A stretch of DNA of 64,000 nucleotides from Pandoraea anapnoica (GTDB taxonomy: Bacteria > Pseudomonadota > Gammaproteobacteria > Burkholderiales > Burkholderiaceae): contig NZ_CABPSP010000006.1 in NCBI RefSeq assembly GCF_902459765.1, positions 1 through 64,000 on the forward strand. The letters run 5' to 3'. This document shows, in pieces, positions 37,804 through 48,114 of this stretch. A program made the translations under genes and the position numbers. Below the pieces are notes generated by a model, which saw only the letters and a list, made by a program, of their open reading frames with translations, was not told the origin of the DNA and made no database searches. The stretch's first letter is position 1; every line of letters starts with the position of its first letter.

Positions 37804-37837
37804 ACGGCCCCTTGTGAAAGCATGGGGCCGTTTTTTT
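37804..37837 (+). terminator. Rho-independent terminator after the decarboxylase
   Basis: ACGGCCCC (37804-37811) pairs with GGGGCCGT (37824-37831), followed by seven T residues. Confidence 0.9.
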
Positions 37838-38120
37838 CAAGCTCGGCGAGTGAGGTTGCGGTGGTGCGGTCGCATACTCCGATTGGCGATGTGCAACTTG
37901 CGTAATTCGCTCATCGCCGTTTCCGTCGCAACCCTAATCCCCGAAAATCTCGATAAACATCTGTGAAATCCCGCGAAAATCTCGCCAACGTCCGTGGCGT
38001 CGCCTAAAACGGCAATTTAGTGGGTGGACTCGAACACGTAGTTTTTGGGACTTTTCCCATCATTTTCTTGGGATGTCATTGCTACACTCGTCGCATTTTT
38101 CGAGTGGAGGGGGAGAGGTC
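37838..38120 (+). promoter_or_regulatory. Upstream region of gltS with repeats
   Basis: No gene is present. It holds an 11-bp direct repeat CGAAAATCTCG (37942-37952 and 37974-37984, 32 bp apart) and the palindrome TGGGACTTTTCCCA (38046-38059), followed by another TTGGGA (38068-38073). A plausible -10 is TACACT (38083-38088), but no good -35 precedes it. The repeats are candidate binding sites for a regulator of gltS. Confidence 0.4.
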
Positions 38121-39341
38121 ATGGACGTCACGAGGGAACTGGTGTTCAGCACCTACGGCACACTCGTCTGCGCCACGTTGGTGTTGCTGCTGGGGCGCAA
38201 GCTTGTCGAATGGATCGCGCCGCTGCGCACCTACAGCATCCCCGAGCCAGTGGCGGCTGGCCTGCTGGTGGCCCTCGGCACCCTGGCGTTGCGTCAGTTC
38301 GGACACTTCGAACTGCGATTCGACACTTCGTTGCAAGGCCCGCTGATGCTGGCGTTCTTCGCGACCATCGGCCTCTCGGCGAATCTCGCAAGCCTGCGGG
38401 CAGGTGGCAGGCAGCTGGTGCTTTTCGTGGGTGTTGTGGCGGGCATGCTGATCATGCAGAACGCCATCGGTGTCGGGCTGGCTGTCTCGATGGGGCTGGC
38501 ACCGGGCGTGGGGCTGCTGGGCGGCTCCATCACGCTCGCTGGCGGGCATGGAACGGGCGCAGCCTGGGGCGAGACGCTCACCACGCGCTACGGCGTGCAG
38601 TCGGCACTTGAAATTGCGATGGCGTGCGCCACGTTCGGGCTGGTGATGGGCGGTTTGCTGGGCGGGCCGGTCGCGCGCTATCTGGTGGGACGCCGTCTCG
38701 GCGGCAAAGTCCCTGGCCTTGAGGCGACGAAGGATGCTGCACCAGAAGGCTTCGAGCAACCGTATACGGTGCGTCTGATCACGGCGCAGGCATTGATCGA
38801 GACGGTAGCGATGATCGCCATCTGTCTGCTCGGTGGCGAGTTGATTGCGGCAGGGCTGTCGGATACGCCATTCGAATTGCCGACGTTCGTCTGCGTGCTC
38901 TTTACGGGCGTTCTCGTGCGCAACCTGCTGTCGCTCGTCCGCTACGAGGTGTTCGACCGTTCGCTGTCCGTGTTGGGGAACGTGAGTCTGTCGTTGTTTC
39001 TCGCGATGGCGCTTATGGCGCTGCGACTGTGGGACCTCTCGACGCTGGCCGTACCGATGATCGTGATTCTCGTGACGCAGGCGGTCGCGATGGCGGCGTA
39101 TGCCATCTTCGTCACGTTTCGCGTGATGGGCAGCAACTACGACGCGGCCGTGCTCGCCGCAGGTCACTGCGGCTTCGGACTGGGCGCGACGCCAACGGCG
39201 ATTGCCAACATGCAGGCGGTGACGGAGCGCTTCGGTCCGTCGCACCTCGCGTTCCTGATCGTGCCGATGGTTGGGGCGTTCTTTATCGACATACTGAACG
39301 CGCTCATCATCAAGGGCTTCCTGTCATTGCCGTTGTTCTGA
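38121..39341 (+). CDS. gltS: Sodium/glutamate symporter
   Basis: A 406-residue inner-membrane carrier that imports glutamate with sodium. It has about ten hydrophobic segments and two inverted halves, each with a re-entrant loop rich in glycine: GLLGGSITLAGGHGTGAAWG in the first half and AGHCGFGLGATPTAIANMQAV in the second. These two loops are diagnostic of the ESS/GltS family. ATG 38121 follows a purine-rich GGAGGGGGAGAGG stretch. An upstream in-frame ATG (38073) is less likely. A shared terminator separates it from the converging argH. Confidence 0.95.
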   Translation: MDVTRELVFSTYGTLVCATLVLLLGRKLVEWIAPLRTYSIPEPVAAGLLVALGTLALRQFGHFELRFDTSLQGPLMLAFFATIGLSANLASLRAGGRQLVLFVGVVAGMLIMQNAIGVGLAVSMGLAPGVGLLGGSITLAGGHGTGAAWGETLTTRYGVQSALEIAMACATFGLVMGGLLGGPVARYLVGRRLGGKVPGLEATKDAAPEGFEQPYTVRLITAQALIETVAMIAICLLGGELIAAGLSDTPFELPTFVCVLFTGVLVRNLLSLVRYEVFDRSLSVLGNVSLSLFLAMALMALRLWDLSTLAVPMIVILVTQAVAMAAYAIFVTFRVMGSNYDAAVLAAGHCGFGLGATPTAIANMQAVTERFGPSHLAFLIVPMVGAFFIDILNALIIKGFLSLPLF

Positions 39342-39361
39342 CGACGGTTCGTCCGGCGCAC

Positions 39362-39390
39362 AAAAAATGCCACCCGAGGGTGGCATTTTT
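39362..39390. terminator. Bidirectional terminator between gltS and argH
   Basis: The stem AATGCCACC / GGTGGCATT is flanked by an A run on the left and a T run on the right, so it works on both strands between the converging genes. Confidence 0.9.
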
Positions 39391-39423
39391 CATTGCTGAG
39401 CGCCGAAAGACGCCGAGGCCGCT

Positions 39424-40821
39424 TTACTTAGCGAGCTTCGCGCGTGCGGCGGCAATCGCACGCTGCACCTGCGCCGGCGCGGTGCCGCCGATGTGGTTGC
39501 GGCTGGCGACGGAGCCTTCGAGCGTGAGGTATTCGAAGACGTCTTCTCCGACGAGCGGCGAGAACTTCTGCAATTCGGCGAGCGAGAGATCGGCCAGATC
39601 GATGTCGCGGTCCGAGCAGATCTTCACGGCGTGAGCGACGATCTCGTGGGCATCGCGGAACGGCAGACCCTTCTTCACGAGGTAGTCGGCCAGATCGGTG
39701 GCCGTCGAGAAGCCTTGCAGCGCTGCGTTACGCATATTGGCTTCGCGCACCTTGATGCCCGGCACCATGTCCGCAAAGATGCGCAGCGTGTCGATCACGG
39801 TGTCGACCGTATCGAACAGCGGCTCCTTGTCTTCCTGATTGTCCTTGTTGTACGCCAGGGGCTGGCCCTTCATCAGCGTGAGCAGGGCGATCAGGTGGCC
39901 GTTCACGCGGCCGGTCTTGCCGCGCGCCAGTTCCGGCACGTCCGGGTTCTTCTTCTGCGGCATGATCGAGCTGCCCGTGCAGAAACGATCGGCCAGATCG
40001 ATGAAGCCCACGCGCGGGCTCATCCACAGCACCAGTTCTTCCGAGAAGCGCGAGACGTGCGTCATCACGAGCGCGGCGGCGGCGGTGAATTCGATGGCGA
40101 AATCGCGATCCGACACGGCGTCGAGCGAGTTCGTGCAGACCTCTTCGAAGCCCAGCGTTGCGGCCACGCGCTCACGATCGATCGGGTAGCTCGTGCCGGC
40201 GAGAGCGGCAGCGCCCAGCGGCAGACGGTTCACGCGACGACGCACGTCGAGCATGCGCTCGGCATCGCGGCTGAACATCTCGAAATAAGCCATCAGGTGA
40301 TGCCCGAACGTCACCGGCTGTGCGACTTGCAGGTGGGTGAAGCCCGGCAGGATCGTGGCGCTGTGCTGTTCGGCCAGATCCAGCAGCGCGCGGCGCAGAT
40401 CACCGAGGTGCGTGCCGATATTGTCGATTTCGCTGCGCAACCACAGACGGATGTCGGTCGCGACCTGATCGTTACGCGAGCGGCCCGTGTGCAGGCGCTT
40501 TCCTGCGTCGCCGATCAGGGCGGTCAGGCGGGCTTCGATATTAAGGTGGACGTCTTCGAGATCCAGTTGCCACTCGAACTGACCGCCTTCGATTTCGCCG
40601 CGAATCTGCGTCATGCCGCGCTGAATGTCGGCCAGATCCTGTGCGCTGATGATGCCTTGCGCGGCCAGCATGTCGGCGTGGGCGAGCGAGCCTTCGATGT
40701 CGAACAGCGCGAGGCGCTTGTCGAAGAACACCGACGCGGTGTAGCGCTTGACGAGATCGGAAACGGGTTCGGAAAAGCGTGCCGACCAGGCTTCGCCTTT
40801 CTTGTGGAGTTGGGAGGTCAT
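39424..40821 (-). CDS. argH: Argininosuccinate lyase
   Basis: A 465-residue tetrameric enzyme that splits argininosuccinate into arginine and fumarate, the last step of arginine synthesis. The superfamily signature is [13 protein letters not shown]. Other motifs are [13 protein letters not shown], the catalytic His region [18 protein letters not shown] and [18 protein letters not shown]. The start at 40821 ([18 protein letters not shown]) fits the family. The frame extends further upstream without conserved sequence. It is not in an arg operon here; the periplasmic chorismate mutase gene lies upstream on the same strand. Confidence 0.97.
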   Translation of the reverse strand: MTSQLHKKGEAWSARFSEPVSDLVKRYTASVFFDKRLALFDIEGSLAHADMLAAQGIISAQDLADIQRGMTQIRGEIEGGQFEWQLDLEDVHLNIEARLTALIGDAGKRLHTGRSRNDQVATDIRLWLRSEIDNIGTHLGDLRRALLDLAEQHSATILPGFTHLQVAQPVTFGHHLMAYFEMFSRDAERMLDVRRRVNRLPLGAAALAGTSYPIDRERVAATLGFEEVCTNSLDAVSDRDFAIEFTAAAALVMTHVSRFSEELVLWMSPRVGFIDLADRFCTGSSIMPQKKNPDVPELARGKTGRVNGHLIALLTLMKGQPLAYNKDNQEDKEPLFDTVDTVIDTLRIFADMVPGIKVREANMRNAALQGFSTATDLADYLVKKGLPFRDAHEIVAHAVKICSDRDIDLADLSLAELQKFSPLVGEDVFEYLTLEGSVASRNHIGGTAPAQVQRAIAAARAKLAK

Positions 40822-40941
40822 TGTCGTAGCGTGGCCAAACGTGGAACGTAGCGGAACCGTGGCAAAGCACGGCAAACCGCAATTATACAGCCGCCGCGCC
40901 CGGGCCACGACTTCCGGGCGCGGCGATCTTGTTCGTTCGGG

Positions 40942-41769
40942 TTAGGGGGCCGTGGCCGCCATCGATAGCGTCCAGATGCGCGGCGGGGCCGACAGACACA
41001 GGCCGGACGTCGCTTCGTCGAACGCCGCCCGTTGCAGCGCTTCGAGCTTCGCCGCGTGGGCGATGCGTTCGCGGGCCTGATGGATGCGCGCCAGACGCGT
41101 CGGGTCGTCAGGCAGGGCGCACAGGCGACCGAGGTCGTGCAGCAGCGACATGCCGAGCTTATCGAGCGCCGGACGCAGGCGCGTGCCAAGGTCCACGGGC
41201 TCGCCCGGCGCATGGCCGTCACGCGCCCAGCGGGCCAGCAACGCCGTCTGTACGAGCTTGCCCGCGTCGATCTGGAGGCGGAAGAAGGTGCGGGCCTGCG
41301 CAGGCGTGAGACCGTACTGCGGGGCCTGCTCGCCCATGCTGTCGAGCAATGCCTGTTCGCGCGCTGTGTCCTGCACGGCCTTGCCCGAGCCGTACTTGTT
41401 ACGTGCCACGGCTTCGCTGATCGCCAGCCGCTTGAGAATGCCGTTCATCAGCGGATCGAGTACCGGGTCGACGACAGGACGCGCCTTTGCTTCGCGTGAC
41501 GGATGGGCGGGCGAACCCGCCATCGCCTGCGACACGAGACGCACCGCGAAACCGCGAACGCCATGCGGCGCGGCCGCCAGTGTGTGCGAGGGCAGGAGGC
41601 CGGTGTTCGGTTCGGCTAACGATGGCTCGGCGTTTTCGGTCCCTAAGGCCGGGTTGGCATACGCCATGTGCGTAGCTGCACTCAGTCCCAGCAGGGTAGA
41701 AGCGACGAACAACGTTGCCCGTCGTGTGAAGGTTGCGCGTTTGGATCGCCCGATCGAATCGGTATGCAT
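40942..41769 (-). CDS. Periplasmic chorismate mutase (AroQ, gamma subclass)
   Basis: A 275-residue exported protein. Residues 1-40 form a signal peptide (RRATLFVASTLLGLSAATHMAYA). A low-complexity stretch follows. The domain from about residue 105 reads LMNGILKRLAISEAVARNKY, VQDTAREQALLDSM, the AQARTFFRLQIDAGKLVQTALL block and a C-terminal helical region. The pattern 'R(L)...A..K......DT.RE..LL......G......FF..QI.A.K..Q' is that of secreted all-helical chorismate mutases, which turn chorismate into prephenate outside the cytoplasm. Gamma-subclass enzymes usually have about 180 residues; the extra N-terminal 60-70 are unusual. The function outside the cell is unclear in the family. Confidence 0.75.
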   Translation of the reverse strand: MHTDSIGRSKRATFTRRATLFVASTLLGLSAATHMAYANPALGTENAEPSLAEPNTGLLPSHTLAAAPHGVRGFAVRLVSQAMAGSPAHPSREAKARPVVDPVLDPLMNGILKRLAISEAVARNKYGSGKAVQDTAREQALLDSMGEQAPQYGLTPAQARTFFRLQIDAGKLVQTALLARWARDGHAPGEPVDLGTRLRPALDKLGMSLLHDLGRLCALPDDPTRLARIHQARERIAHAAKLEALQRAAFDEATSGLCLSAPPRIWTLSMAATAP

Positions 41770-41941
41770 GTTGGTTGCCCCCCGGCAATCTGGTCGAATG
41801 GGTCGAAATATAACGTCCAATCGGACGACTGTCGTTGGGGAGATTCCCAAGGGGGCGGCAAGCCGACTGGCTGCGCACCCCCATGCAAACCGCTTGCACC
41901 GGCCTCGCAGGCGGGACCGATGCAGGGACCTCGACGGCGGA

Positions 41942-44932
41942 TCAGCCTGTGTTGCGAAGGCCCGCAGCAATGCCGTTGATCGACAGATGGATGCCGCGAC
42001 GCGCCCGCTCGTCCGATTCCCCGGCGCGGTGACGCCGCAGCAGCTCGACCTGCAAGTGGTTGAGCGGGTCGAGGTACGGGAAGCGGTTCTTGATCGAACG
42101 CGCGAGCATCGGGTTGTCCGCCAGGCGCTCGTCGTGCCCGGTGATCAGCGCCAGCGCCTGCGACGTGCTCTGCCACTCGCCGACGATCCGGTTGAACACG
42201 CGCTTGCGCAGTTTTTCGTCGGCCACCAGCTCGGCGTAACGCGATGCCACGGCCAGATCCGTCTTGGCGAGCACCATGTCCATGTTCGAGAGCAGGTTCG
42301 CGAAGAACGGCCAGCGTTTGACCATCTGACGCAGCGTGTCGAGACGCTTGTCGCGACCCGCGGCGTCCGCCTTGCTGCCGTCGCCATTCAGATACGCACT
42401 CACAGCGCTACCGAACCCATACCAGCCGGTGAGCAGCAAGCGACACTGCCCCCACGAGAAGCCCCACGGAATCGCACGCAGGTCTTCGATGCGACGGTTC
42501 TTCGGATCGGAGAACTTGCGCGACGCCGGACGCGAGCCGATGTTCAGCTCGGCGATTTCGGCAATCGGCGTGGCCGAGAAGAAGTAATCGGTGAAGCCAG
42601 GTGTTTCGTAGACCAGATCGCGATACGCGCTGAACGCCGTGTCCGAGAGCGTCTGCATGACCTGCTCGTACGCGGCCAGACGTGGCGGCTGATTCAGACT
42701 CGGCAACAGCGTGGCTTCGAGCGTTGCGGCGACGATGGTCTCCAGATTGCGGCGTCCGATCTCCGGGTTCGCGAACTTGCTGGCGATGATCTCGCCTTGC
42801 TCCGTCAGACGGATCTGACCGTTCACGGTGCCCGGCGGCTGCGACAGAATGGCCTGATAGGTCGGGCCACCGCCACGGCCGACGGTGCCGCCACGGCCGT
42901 GGAACAGGCGCAGACGAATACCCTTTTCCTCGAACAGATGCACCAGCGCCAGTTCGGCCTTGTACAGCTCCCAGTTGGACGTGAGGAAGCCGCCGTCCTT
43001 GTTGCTGTCGGAGTAGCCGAGCATCACTTCCTGCTCGCCGCCTTGCTGCGTGACGACATCCGACATCCCAGGGATATCGAAGAACTCCCGCATGATGACC
43101 GGCGCATTGCGCAAGTCGGCAATCGTCTCGAACAGCGGGATAACCATCGCGCCGACCTTTGGCTCGACGGTTTTCGCGCCGTCGACGCCGAGCGCGCCCT
43201 GAAAGAGTCCCGTCTCCTTTTGCAGCAGCATCACTTCGACCAGATCGCTCACGGTCTCCGTATGCGAGATGATGTAGTTGCGAACCGCGCGTGCGCCAAA
43301 GCGGGCGCGGATGTCGCGCGCCGCCGAGAAGACGGCGAGTTCGTCGCGGGTGCGTTGCGAGTAGTCGAGGTACGGCGAGAAGAGCGGACGCGCCTCGCGC
43401 AGTTCGCGCAACAGCAGCGCAAGCTTTTCGTTCTCGTCGAGCTTGGCGTAATTCGCTTCGACGCCCGCCTTCGCGAACAACTCGGCAATGACCGCTTCGT
43501 GAATGTCGGAGCTTTGACGCAGGTCGATGCTCGCGAGATGGAAGCCGAACACTTCGGCGGCGCGCACGAGCGGCCCGAGCCGCTGCGAAACCAGCGCGCT
43601 GCCGTGGTGCGCCATGAGCGAGGCGACGACCGTGTTCAGGTCGGAGATGAACTCGCTGGCGTCGTGATACGGACTGGCGTTACCGACGGCACCGCGATGC
43701 GGCACGTGGCCGACCCAGTCGCGTGCGGTCGCGGCCAGTCGCGCGTACACGCCGATGAGGGCGCGTCGATAAGGTTCGTCGGTGCGGTGCGGCGAGTCGT
43801 CCGGCGAGCGGCGTGCCAGCGTGAGCAGGGCGTCGCTGGCACCGGCGAGCAGTTGCGAGACGGACAGCTCCGCCCCCAGCAAGTGCACCTCTTCGAGGTA
43901 GTGCGCGAAGATTTCCGTGGCCTGACGCGTGATCGCCAGTTGCAGCGTCTGCGCCGTCACGTTCGGATTGCCGTCGCGGTCGCCGCCGATCCAGCTGCCC
44001 ATTTGCAGGAAGCGCCCCAGCCCCTCCGAGCGCACGCTCGGCACGGCGTCGTGCAGCTCGGCGGCAACGTCGTCGTACAGCGCGGGGATTTCGGACAGGA
44101 ACGTGCTGCGGTAATACGACAGCGCGTTTTCGATTTCGTCGGCCACCGTCAGACGAGAGCTACGCAGCATGCGGGTCTGCCAAAGCGTCGTGACGTACGC
44201 GCGCATCGAATCGGTGTTACGCGACGACTCGCGCTCGGTGAGGGCGTCGTCACGATGTTCCAGCAGACGGGCGATTTCGCGCTCGGCGTCGAGAATGCTC
44301 TTGCGCTGAACTTCGGTCGGGTGGGCGGTGAGCACCGGCACGATGAGTGCGCTGGCGAAAAAGGCTTGCAGCGTGGCGGGGTCGTCGCGTCCGGCATCTT
44401 TCAGGCTTTGCAGCGCGGCGCTCAGGCTGCCCCGCTGGGCACGGCTGCCCGCGAGCGCGTGCACGCGGCGGCGGCGGTTATGGTGGCGGTCTTCGGCGAT
44501 GTTCGCGAGGTGCGAGAAGTAGCTGAAGGCGCGTACGACCTGAATGGCCTGCTCGTTGGTCAGCCCGTTGAGCAGCGTGTCGAGCGCTTTGGCGGCGCTG
44601 CGGTCGCCTTCGCGGTGAAAGCGCACCGCGTTCTGGCGGATGGTTTCGACCAGATCGAAGGCGTCGCTGCCTTGTTGCTCGCGCAGCACGTCGCCCAGCA
44701 GGCGGCCGAGAAAGCGGATGTCCTCACGCAGCGGCGCGTCCTTGTCCTCACGCGAGCGGCGCGCTTTGGGCGCAGCAGCGGTGGAGGCGGACTTGTCCTG
44801 CCCGTTGGCCTTCTGGCCTGAGCGCGTGGATGGAGGGGATGAAACCGCGGCTGCTACCTTCGCGGGGGACGTCTTGCCGACCGACTTGGCCAGGCCCTCT
44901 TTCGGGGCTTTTGCCTTTGCGCTGCTCTTCAT
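41942..44932 (-). CDS. ppc: Phosphoenolpyruvate carboxylase
   Basis: A 996-residue anaplerotic enzyme fixing bicarbonate onto PEP to give oxaloacetate. The catalytic motif with His is [12 protein letters not shown], followed downstream by [15 protein letters not shown], the [10 protein letters not shown] motif and [14 protein letters not shown], and the C-terminal allosteric end with GLRNTG. The first 55 residues are a Lys/Ala/Ser-rich disordered extension not found in E. coli Ppc (883 residues), which accounts for part of the greater length. The start (44932) is 79 bp from the divergent hemC. Confidence 0.97.
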   Translation of the reverse strand: MKSSAKAKAPKEGLAKSVGKTSPAKVAAAVSSPPSTRSGQKANGQDKSASTAAAPKARRSREDKDAPLREDIRFLGRLLGDVLREQQGSDAFDLVETIRQNAVRFHREGDRSAAKALDTLLNGLTNEQAIQVVRAFSYFSHLANIAEDRHHNRRRRVHALAGSRAQRGSLSAALQSLKDAGRDDPATLQAFFASALIVPVLTAHPTEVQRKSILDAEREIARLLEHRDDALTERESSRNTDSMRAYVTTLWQTRMLRSSRLTVADEIENALSYYRSTFLSEIPALYDDVAAELHDAVPSVRSEGLGRFLQMGSWIGGDRDGNPNVTAQTLQLAITRQATEIFAHYLEEVHLLGAELSVSQLLAGASDALLTLARRSPDDSPHRTDEPYRRALIGVYARLAATARDWVGHVPHRGAVGNASPYHDASEFISDLNTVVASLMAHHGSALVSQRLGPLVRAAEVFGFHLASIDLRQSSDIHEAVIAELFAKAGVEANYAKLDENEKLALLLRELREARPLFSPYLDYSQRTRDELAVFSAARDIRARFGARAVRNYIISHTETVSDLVEVMLLQKETGLFQGALGVDGAKTVEPKVGAMVIPLFETIADLRNAPVIMREFFDIPGMSDVVTQQGGEQEVMLGYSDSNKDGGFLTSNWELYKAELALVHLFEEKGIRLRLFHGRGGTVGRGGGPTYQAILSQPPGTVNGQIRLTEQGEIIASKFANPEIGRRNLETIVAATLEATLLPSLNQPPRLAAYEQVMQTLSDTAFSAYRDLVYETPGFTDYFFSATPIAEIAELNIGSRPASRKFSDPKNRRIEDLRAIPWGFSWGQCRLLLTGWYGFGSAVSAYLNGDGSKADAAGRDKRLDTLRQMVKRWPFFANLLSNMDMVLAKTDLAVASRYAELVADEKLRKRVFNRIVGEWQSTSQALALITGHDERLADNPMLARSIKNRFPYLDPLNHLQVELLRRHRAGESDERARRGIHLSINGIAAGLRNTG

Positions 44933-45011
44933 GTCGCTCCTCTCGAGACCAGCCGTTCGGGCCGGTCAAGCGTGTTACCATTTTTTCTTTTGGTCTTCAC
45001 GCGGTTGCTGA

Positions 45012-45980
45012 ATGAACTTCGCTTCTCCTGAAACCCTGGTGATCGCATCGCGCGAGAGCCGTCTTGCCATGTGGCAAGCCGAACACGTGCGTGACGCGCT
45101 GCACAAATTATATCCGCAGTGTCACGTGAGTATTCTCGGAATGACCACTCGCGGTGACCAAATTCTCGACCGCTCGCTCGCGAAGGTCGGCGGCAAGGGC
45201 CTGTTCGTCAAGGAACTCGAACTGGCGCTGGCCGACGGCCGCGCCGATCTCGCCGTCCACTCCCTGAAAGACGTGCCGATGCAACTGCCGGACGGCTTCA
45301 CGCTGGCCGCTGTGCTTGAGCGCGAAGACCCGTGCGACGCCTTCGTCAGCAACGATTACGACAGCCTCGACGCATTGCCCGCCGGGGCGGTCGTCGGTAC
45401 GTCGAGCCTGCGCCGCGAGGTGAGCCTGCGCGCCCGTTATCCGCATCTCCAGGTCGCGCCGCTGCGCGGCAATCTGGACACCCGTCTGGGCAAGCTGGAC
45501 CGGGGCGACTTCGCGGCGATTATCCTCGCTGCGGCTGGCCTGAAGCGGCTTGGGCTGGGCAGCCGCATCCGCGCCATCATCCCGACCGACGCGAGCCTGC
45601 CGGCCGCCGGTCAGGGGGCGCTGGGCATCGAGGTGCGCGCCGGGCGTCCCGAAATCTTGCAATGGCTCGCACCGTTGCACGATGCCAACACTACGCTCGC
45701 AGTCAGCGCCGAGCGCGCCGTCTCGCGTGCGCTGGGCGGCTCGTGTCAGGTGCCGCTGGGCGCCTACGCCGAGTTCTCGCCGCAGGGCGAGCTGGCGCTG
45801 CGTGCCTTCATTGCGTCGACGGACGGGGCGACCGTGCTTCGTGCGCAAGGGGCCGGGCGCATCGCGCAGGGTGACGTGGCGAGTGCCGAGGCGCTGGGGC
45901 AGCGTGTGGCGCAGGAATTGATCGACGCGGGCGGGCTGGCGCTGGTGCCGCCGTCCGAACCGAAGGACTCAGCCGTTTGA
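45012..45980 (+). CDS. hemC: Hydroxymethylbilane synthase (porphobilinogen deaminase)
   Basis: A 322-residue enzyme that joins four porphobilinogens. [53 protein letters not shown] and [16 protein letters not shown] line the active site. The dipyrromethane cofactor is held by Cys245 in [13 protein letters not shown]. The gene is the first of hemC-hemD-hemX-hemY, an order common to beta- and gammaproteobacteria. Its stop overlaps the TTG start of hemD. Product flow to uroporphyrinogen III serves haem, and also the corrin ring in organisms that make it. Confidence 0.98.
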   Translation: MNFASPETLVIASRESRLAMWQAEHVRDALHKLYPQCHVSILGMTTRGDQILDRSLAKVGGKGLFVKELELALADGRADLAVHSLKDVPMQLPDGFTLAAVLEREDPCDAFVSNDYDSLDALPAGAVVGTSSLRREVSLRARYPHLQVAPLRGNLDTRLGKLDRGDFAAIILAAAGLKRLGLGSRIRAIIPTDASLPAAGQGALGIEVRAGRPEILQWLAPLHDANTTLAVSAERAVSRALGGSCQVPLGAYAEFSPQGELALRAFIASTDGATVLRAQGAGRIAQGDVASAEALGQRVAQELIDAGGLALVPPSEPKDSAV

Positions 45981-46966
45981 CGTCGCGCGCGCCGCGTGCG
46001 CCGACTCCGTCATCAGCCGCAGCAGTCGGTGCTGCCGGCACCGACCTTCGGGCCGTCGCATCGCCGGTTGCGCCGTGCGCGATCCTGACGCGGCCGGACG
46101 GACAGGCGCAGTCGCTGGCCGCACGGCTGCACGCCGAGGGCATCGATACGCTCGAATTTCCGCTGTTGCACATTGCGGCGCAGGCCGATCCGGCGGCGCT
46201 TGCAGCGCTGGACGATGCGCTGCGTTCGCTTACGTCGTACGCGCTGGCCGTCTTCGTCTCGCCTAACGCGGTCGCACACGCGCTGGCGCGATGGGTGCAT
46301 CTGCAATCCCCCAACGGTAGGGCGGACGATCGCGAGACCGCCGTTCGCTGGCCCGAGACGCTGTCGTTGGCCGTCGTCGGCCCGGGCAGTGCGCAGGCAC
46401 TGGCCGAAGCGGGTATTGCGGCCCCGGCGCATCGCGTGATCGTCCCGCCGGGCGGTCCGCAGGCACGCTTCGACTCGGAAGCGTTGCTCGAACAACTGGA
46501 CCTGCCGGCGCTGGCCGGTCGCCGTGTGCTGCTGGTGCGCGGGGACGGCGGGCGCGAACTGCTGGCCGACACGCTGCGGGCCAATGGCACGCAGGTCGAT
46601 ATCGTGAGCGCGTACACGCGTCGTGCCCCCGAACCGGACGCCACCGCGTGGGCCGCACTCGAAGCCAGGCTCGTCACGCCGCAGCGGTGTGCGTGGGTGC
46701 TGACCAGCTCCGAAGCGGTCCGGCATCTGAGCACACTGTTGGCTGCACGCTACGGCACCCGCGACGGCGTGCATACGCCGGGCACCCCGCAGGTGCTCGC
46801 GCAGATCCTCAGTGCAGCGTGCTTTACATCGCATACCCGCATCGCGGATGCCGCGCGCTCCGCGGGGTTTGATAGGATTACGCAGTGCGCGCCCGGCGAC
46901 GACAACTTGCTGGCCGCACTCAAAACATGGGCGGATCCCATTCAAGTCAAGCATGACGACAGATAA
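45977..46966 (+). CDS. hemD: Uroporphyrinogen-III synthase
   Basis: A 329-residue two-domain enzyme that closes and inverts ring D. Sequence is poorly conserved in the family. Visible features are the [17 protein letters not shown] beginning near residue 36, [14 protein letters not shown], and [25 protein letters not shown] with [12 protein letters not shown] near the C-terminus. A TTG start (TTGA overlap with hemC, AAGGA upstream) is accepted; the first 30 residues are Ala/Pro-rich and a later start is possible. It overlaps hemX by 14 bp. Position in the operon makes the call secure. Confidence 0.92.
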   Translation: MTSRAPRAPTPSSAAAVGAAGTDLRAVASPVAPCAILTRPDGQAQSLAARLHAEGIDTLEFPLLHIAAQADPAALAALDDALRSLTSYALAVFVSPNAVAHALARWVHLQSPNGRADDRETAVRWPETLSLAVVGPGSAQALAEAGIAAPAHRVIVPPGGPQARFDSEALLEQLDLPALAGRRVLLVRGDGGRELLADTLRANGTQVDIVSAYTRRAPEPDATAWAALEARLVTPQRCAWVLTSSEAVRHLSTLLAARYGTRDGVHTPGTPQVLAQILSAACFTSHTRIADAARSAGFDRITQCAPGDDNLLAALKTWADPIQVKHDDR

Positions 46967-48104
46967 TCGCGTTCCAGAGTCTTCCCAGAACCCGTCGGCG
47001 TCGACCGGCCCGACGGCACATTCCACAGCGACCGGCGGTGCGACGTACAGCACGGCCGGCAGCCCGCCCGCGTGGCAGCCACCCGAGCCGCCGCAGAAGC
47101 GTCGCGGCTCCGGGGCGGCGCTGCCCTGGCTGCTCTTCGTGCTTGTCGCGGCGGGCGCCGGTATCGGCGGTTGGTCGCTCAATCAGAAGCTCGACCGTGT
47201 GCAGCAGGAAATGGCGCGCCGTCAGCAAGCGGGCGACTCGCAGGTCATGCAGGCGCAGGTACGCACCGCGCAGGCGCTAGACAATCAGCGCGATCTCCAG
47301 AACCGGCTCACGGCGCTGGAGGGCCGCGTGTCCGACGCACGCGGCCAGCAGGCCGCGCTCGAACAGCTCTATCAGGAACTCGCGCATAACCGCGACGAAT
47401 GGGTGCTGGCCGAGACCGAGCAGATCGTCACGAGTGCGAATCAACAGCTTCAACTGACGGGCAACGTGCGCGGGGCGCTGATTGCGCTCGAAGGGGCGGA
47501 CGCGCGTCTGGCCCGCACGGGCGCACCGCAACTCGCCGGTGTGCGTGATGCGCTGAAGAAAGACATCGACCGTCTGAAGGCCGTACCGGCCGCCGATCTG
47601 CCGCAACTCACGGGCAAGCTCGATCAGGCCATCGCCATGATCGATACGCTGCCGTTGCAGGCCGAGGAGCAGCGCATCGCACCGAAGGCGGACGGCACCG
47701 GGCCCAGCGGTGCGGGCGAGACCGGCTGGACGGCGACATGGCACCGCCTGAGCGGTGAAATGCTCGGCAGTCTGAAGCAACTGGTGCAGGTGCGTCGTCT
47801 GGACGATCCGGACGTGATGCTCGTGGCGCCTGAGCAGGGCGCGTTCCTGCGTGCGAACCTGAAGCTGCGTCTGCTCAATGCGCGTCTGGCGCTGCTTGCG
47901 CGCAACGCGTCGGCGGTGCACGGCGACGTGCAGGTCGCCGAGGCTGCGCTCGACAAGTATTTCGATGCCAAGTCGCGCCGCATCGCCGCCGTCAAAACGC
48001 TGCTCGATCAGGTCGATTCGGGCTCGCGCACCATCGAACTGCCGAACCTTGACGCCAGCCTGACCGCCATCGGTCAGGTCAAGGACGTCAAGGAAAAGCC
48101 GTAA
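46953..48104 (+). CDS. hemX: HemX: uroporphyrinogen-III C-methyltransferase-like membrane protein
   Basis: A 383-residue inner-membrane protein: a disordered Ser/Thr/Pro-rich N-terminus (residues 1-50), one membrane segment (LPWLLFVLVAAGAGIGGWSL), then a long periplasmic coiled coil (QKLDRVQQEMARRQQAG onwards) and a helical C-terminus with MLVAPEQGAFLRANLKLRLLNARLALLARN. Family members are called HemX although they lack the methyltransferase active site; the role is probably scaffolding of porphyrin enzymes or an unrelated envelope role. It starts inside the hemD end, and hemY follows 10 bp later. Confidence 0.9.
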   Translation: MTTDNRVPESSQNPSASTGPTAHSTATGGATYSTAGSPPAWQPPEPPQKRRGSGAALPWLLFVLVAAGAGIGGWSLNQKLDRVQQEMARRQQAGDSQVMQAQVRTAQALDNQRDLQNRLTALEGRVSDARGQQAALEQLYQELAHNRDEWVLAETEQIVTSANQQLQLTGNVRGALIALEGADARLARTGAPQLAGVRDALKKDIDRLKAVPAADLPQLTGKLDQAIAMIDTLPLQAEEQRIAPKADGTGPSGAGETGWTATWHRLSGEMLGSLKQLVQVRRLDDPDVMLVAPEQGAFLRANLKLRLLNARLALLARNASAVHGDVQVAEAALDKYFDAKSRRIAAVKTLLDQVDSGSRTIELPNLDASLTAIGQVKDVKEKP

Positions 48105-48114
48105 GGAGCCGGGC

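Noticed and set aside
41084-44821. A 1245-residue open frame on the plus strand opposite ppc and the chorismate mutase
   Set aside because: It is the antisense shadow of ppc in GC-rich DNA; its sequence is Arg/His-rich without recognisable domains, and ppc is complete on the other strand.
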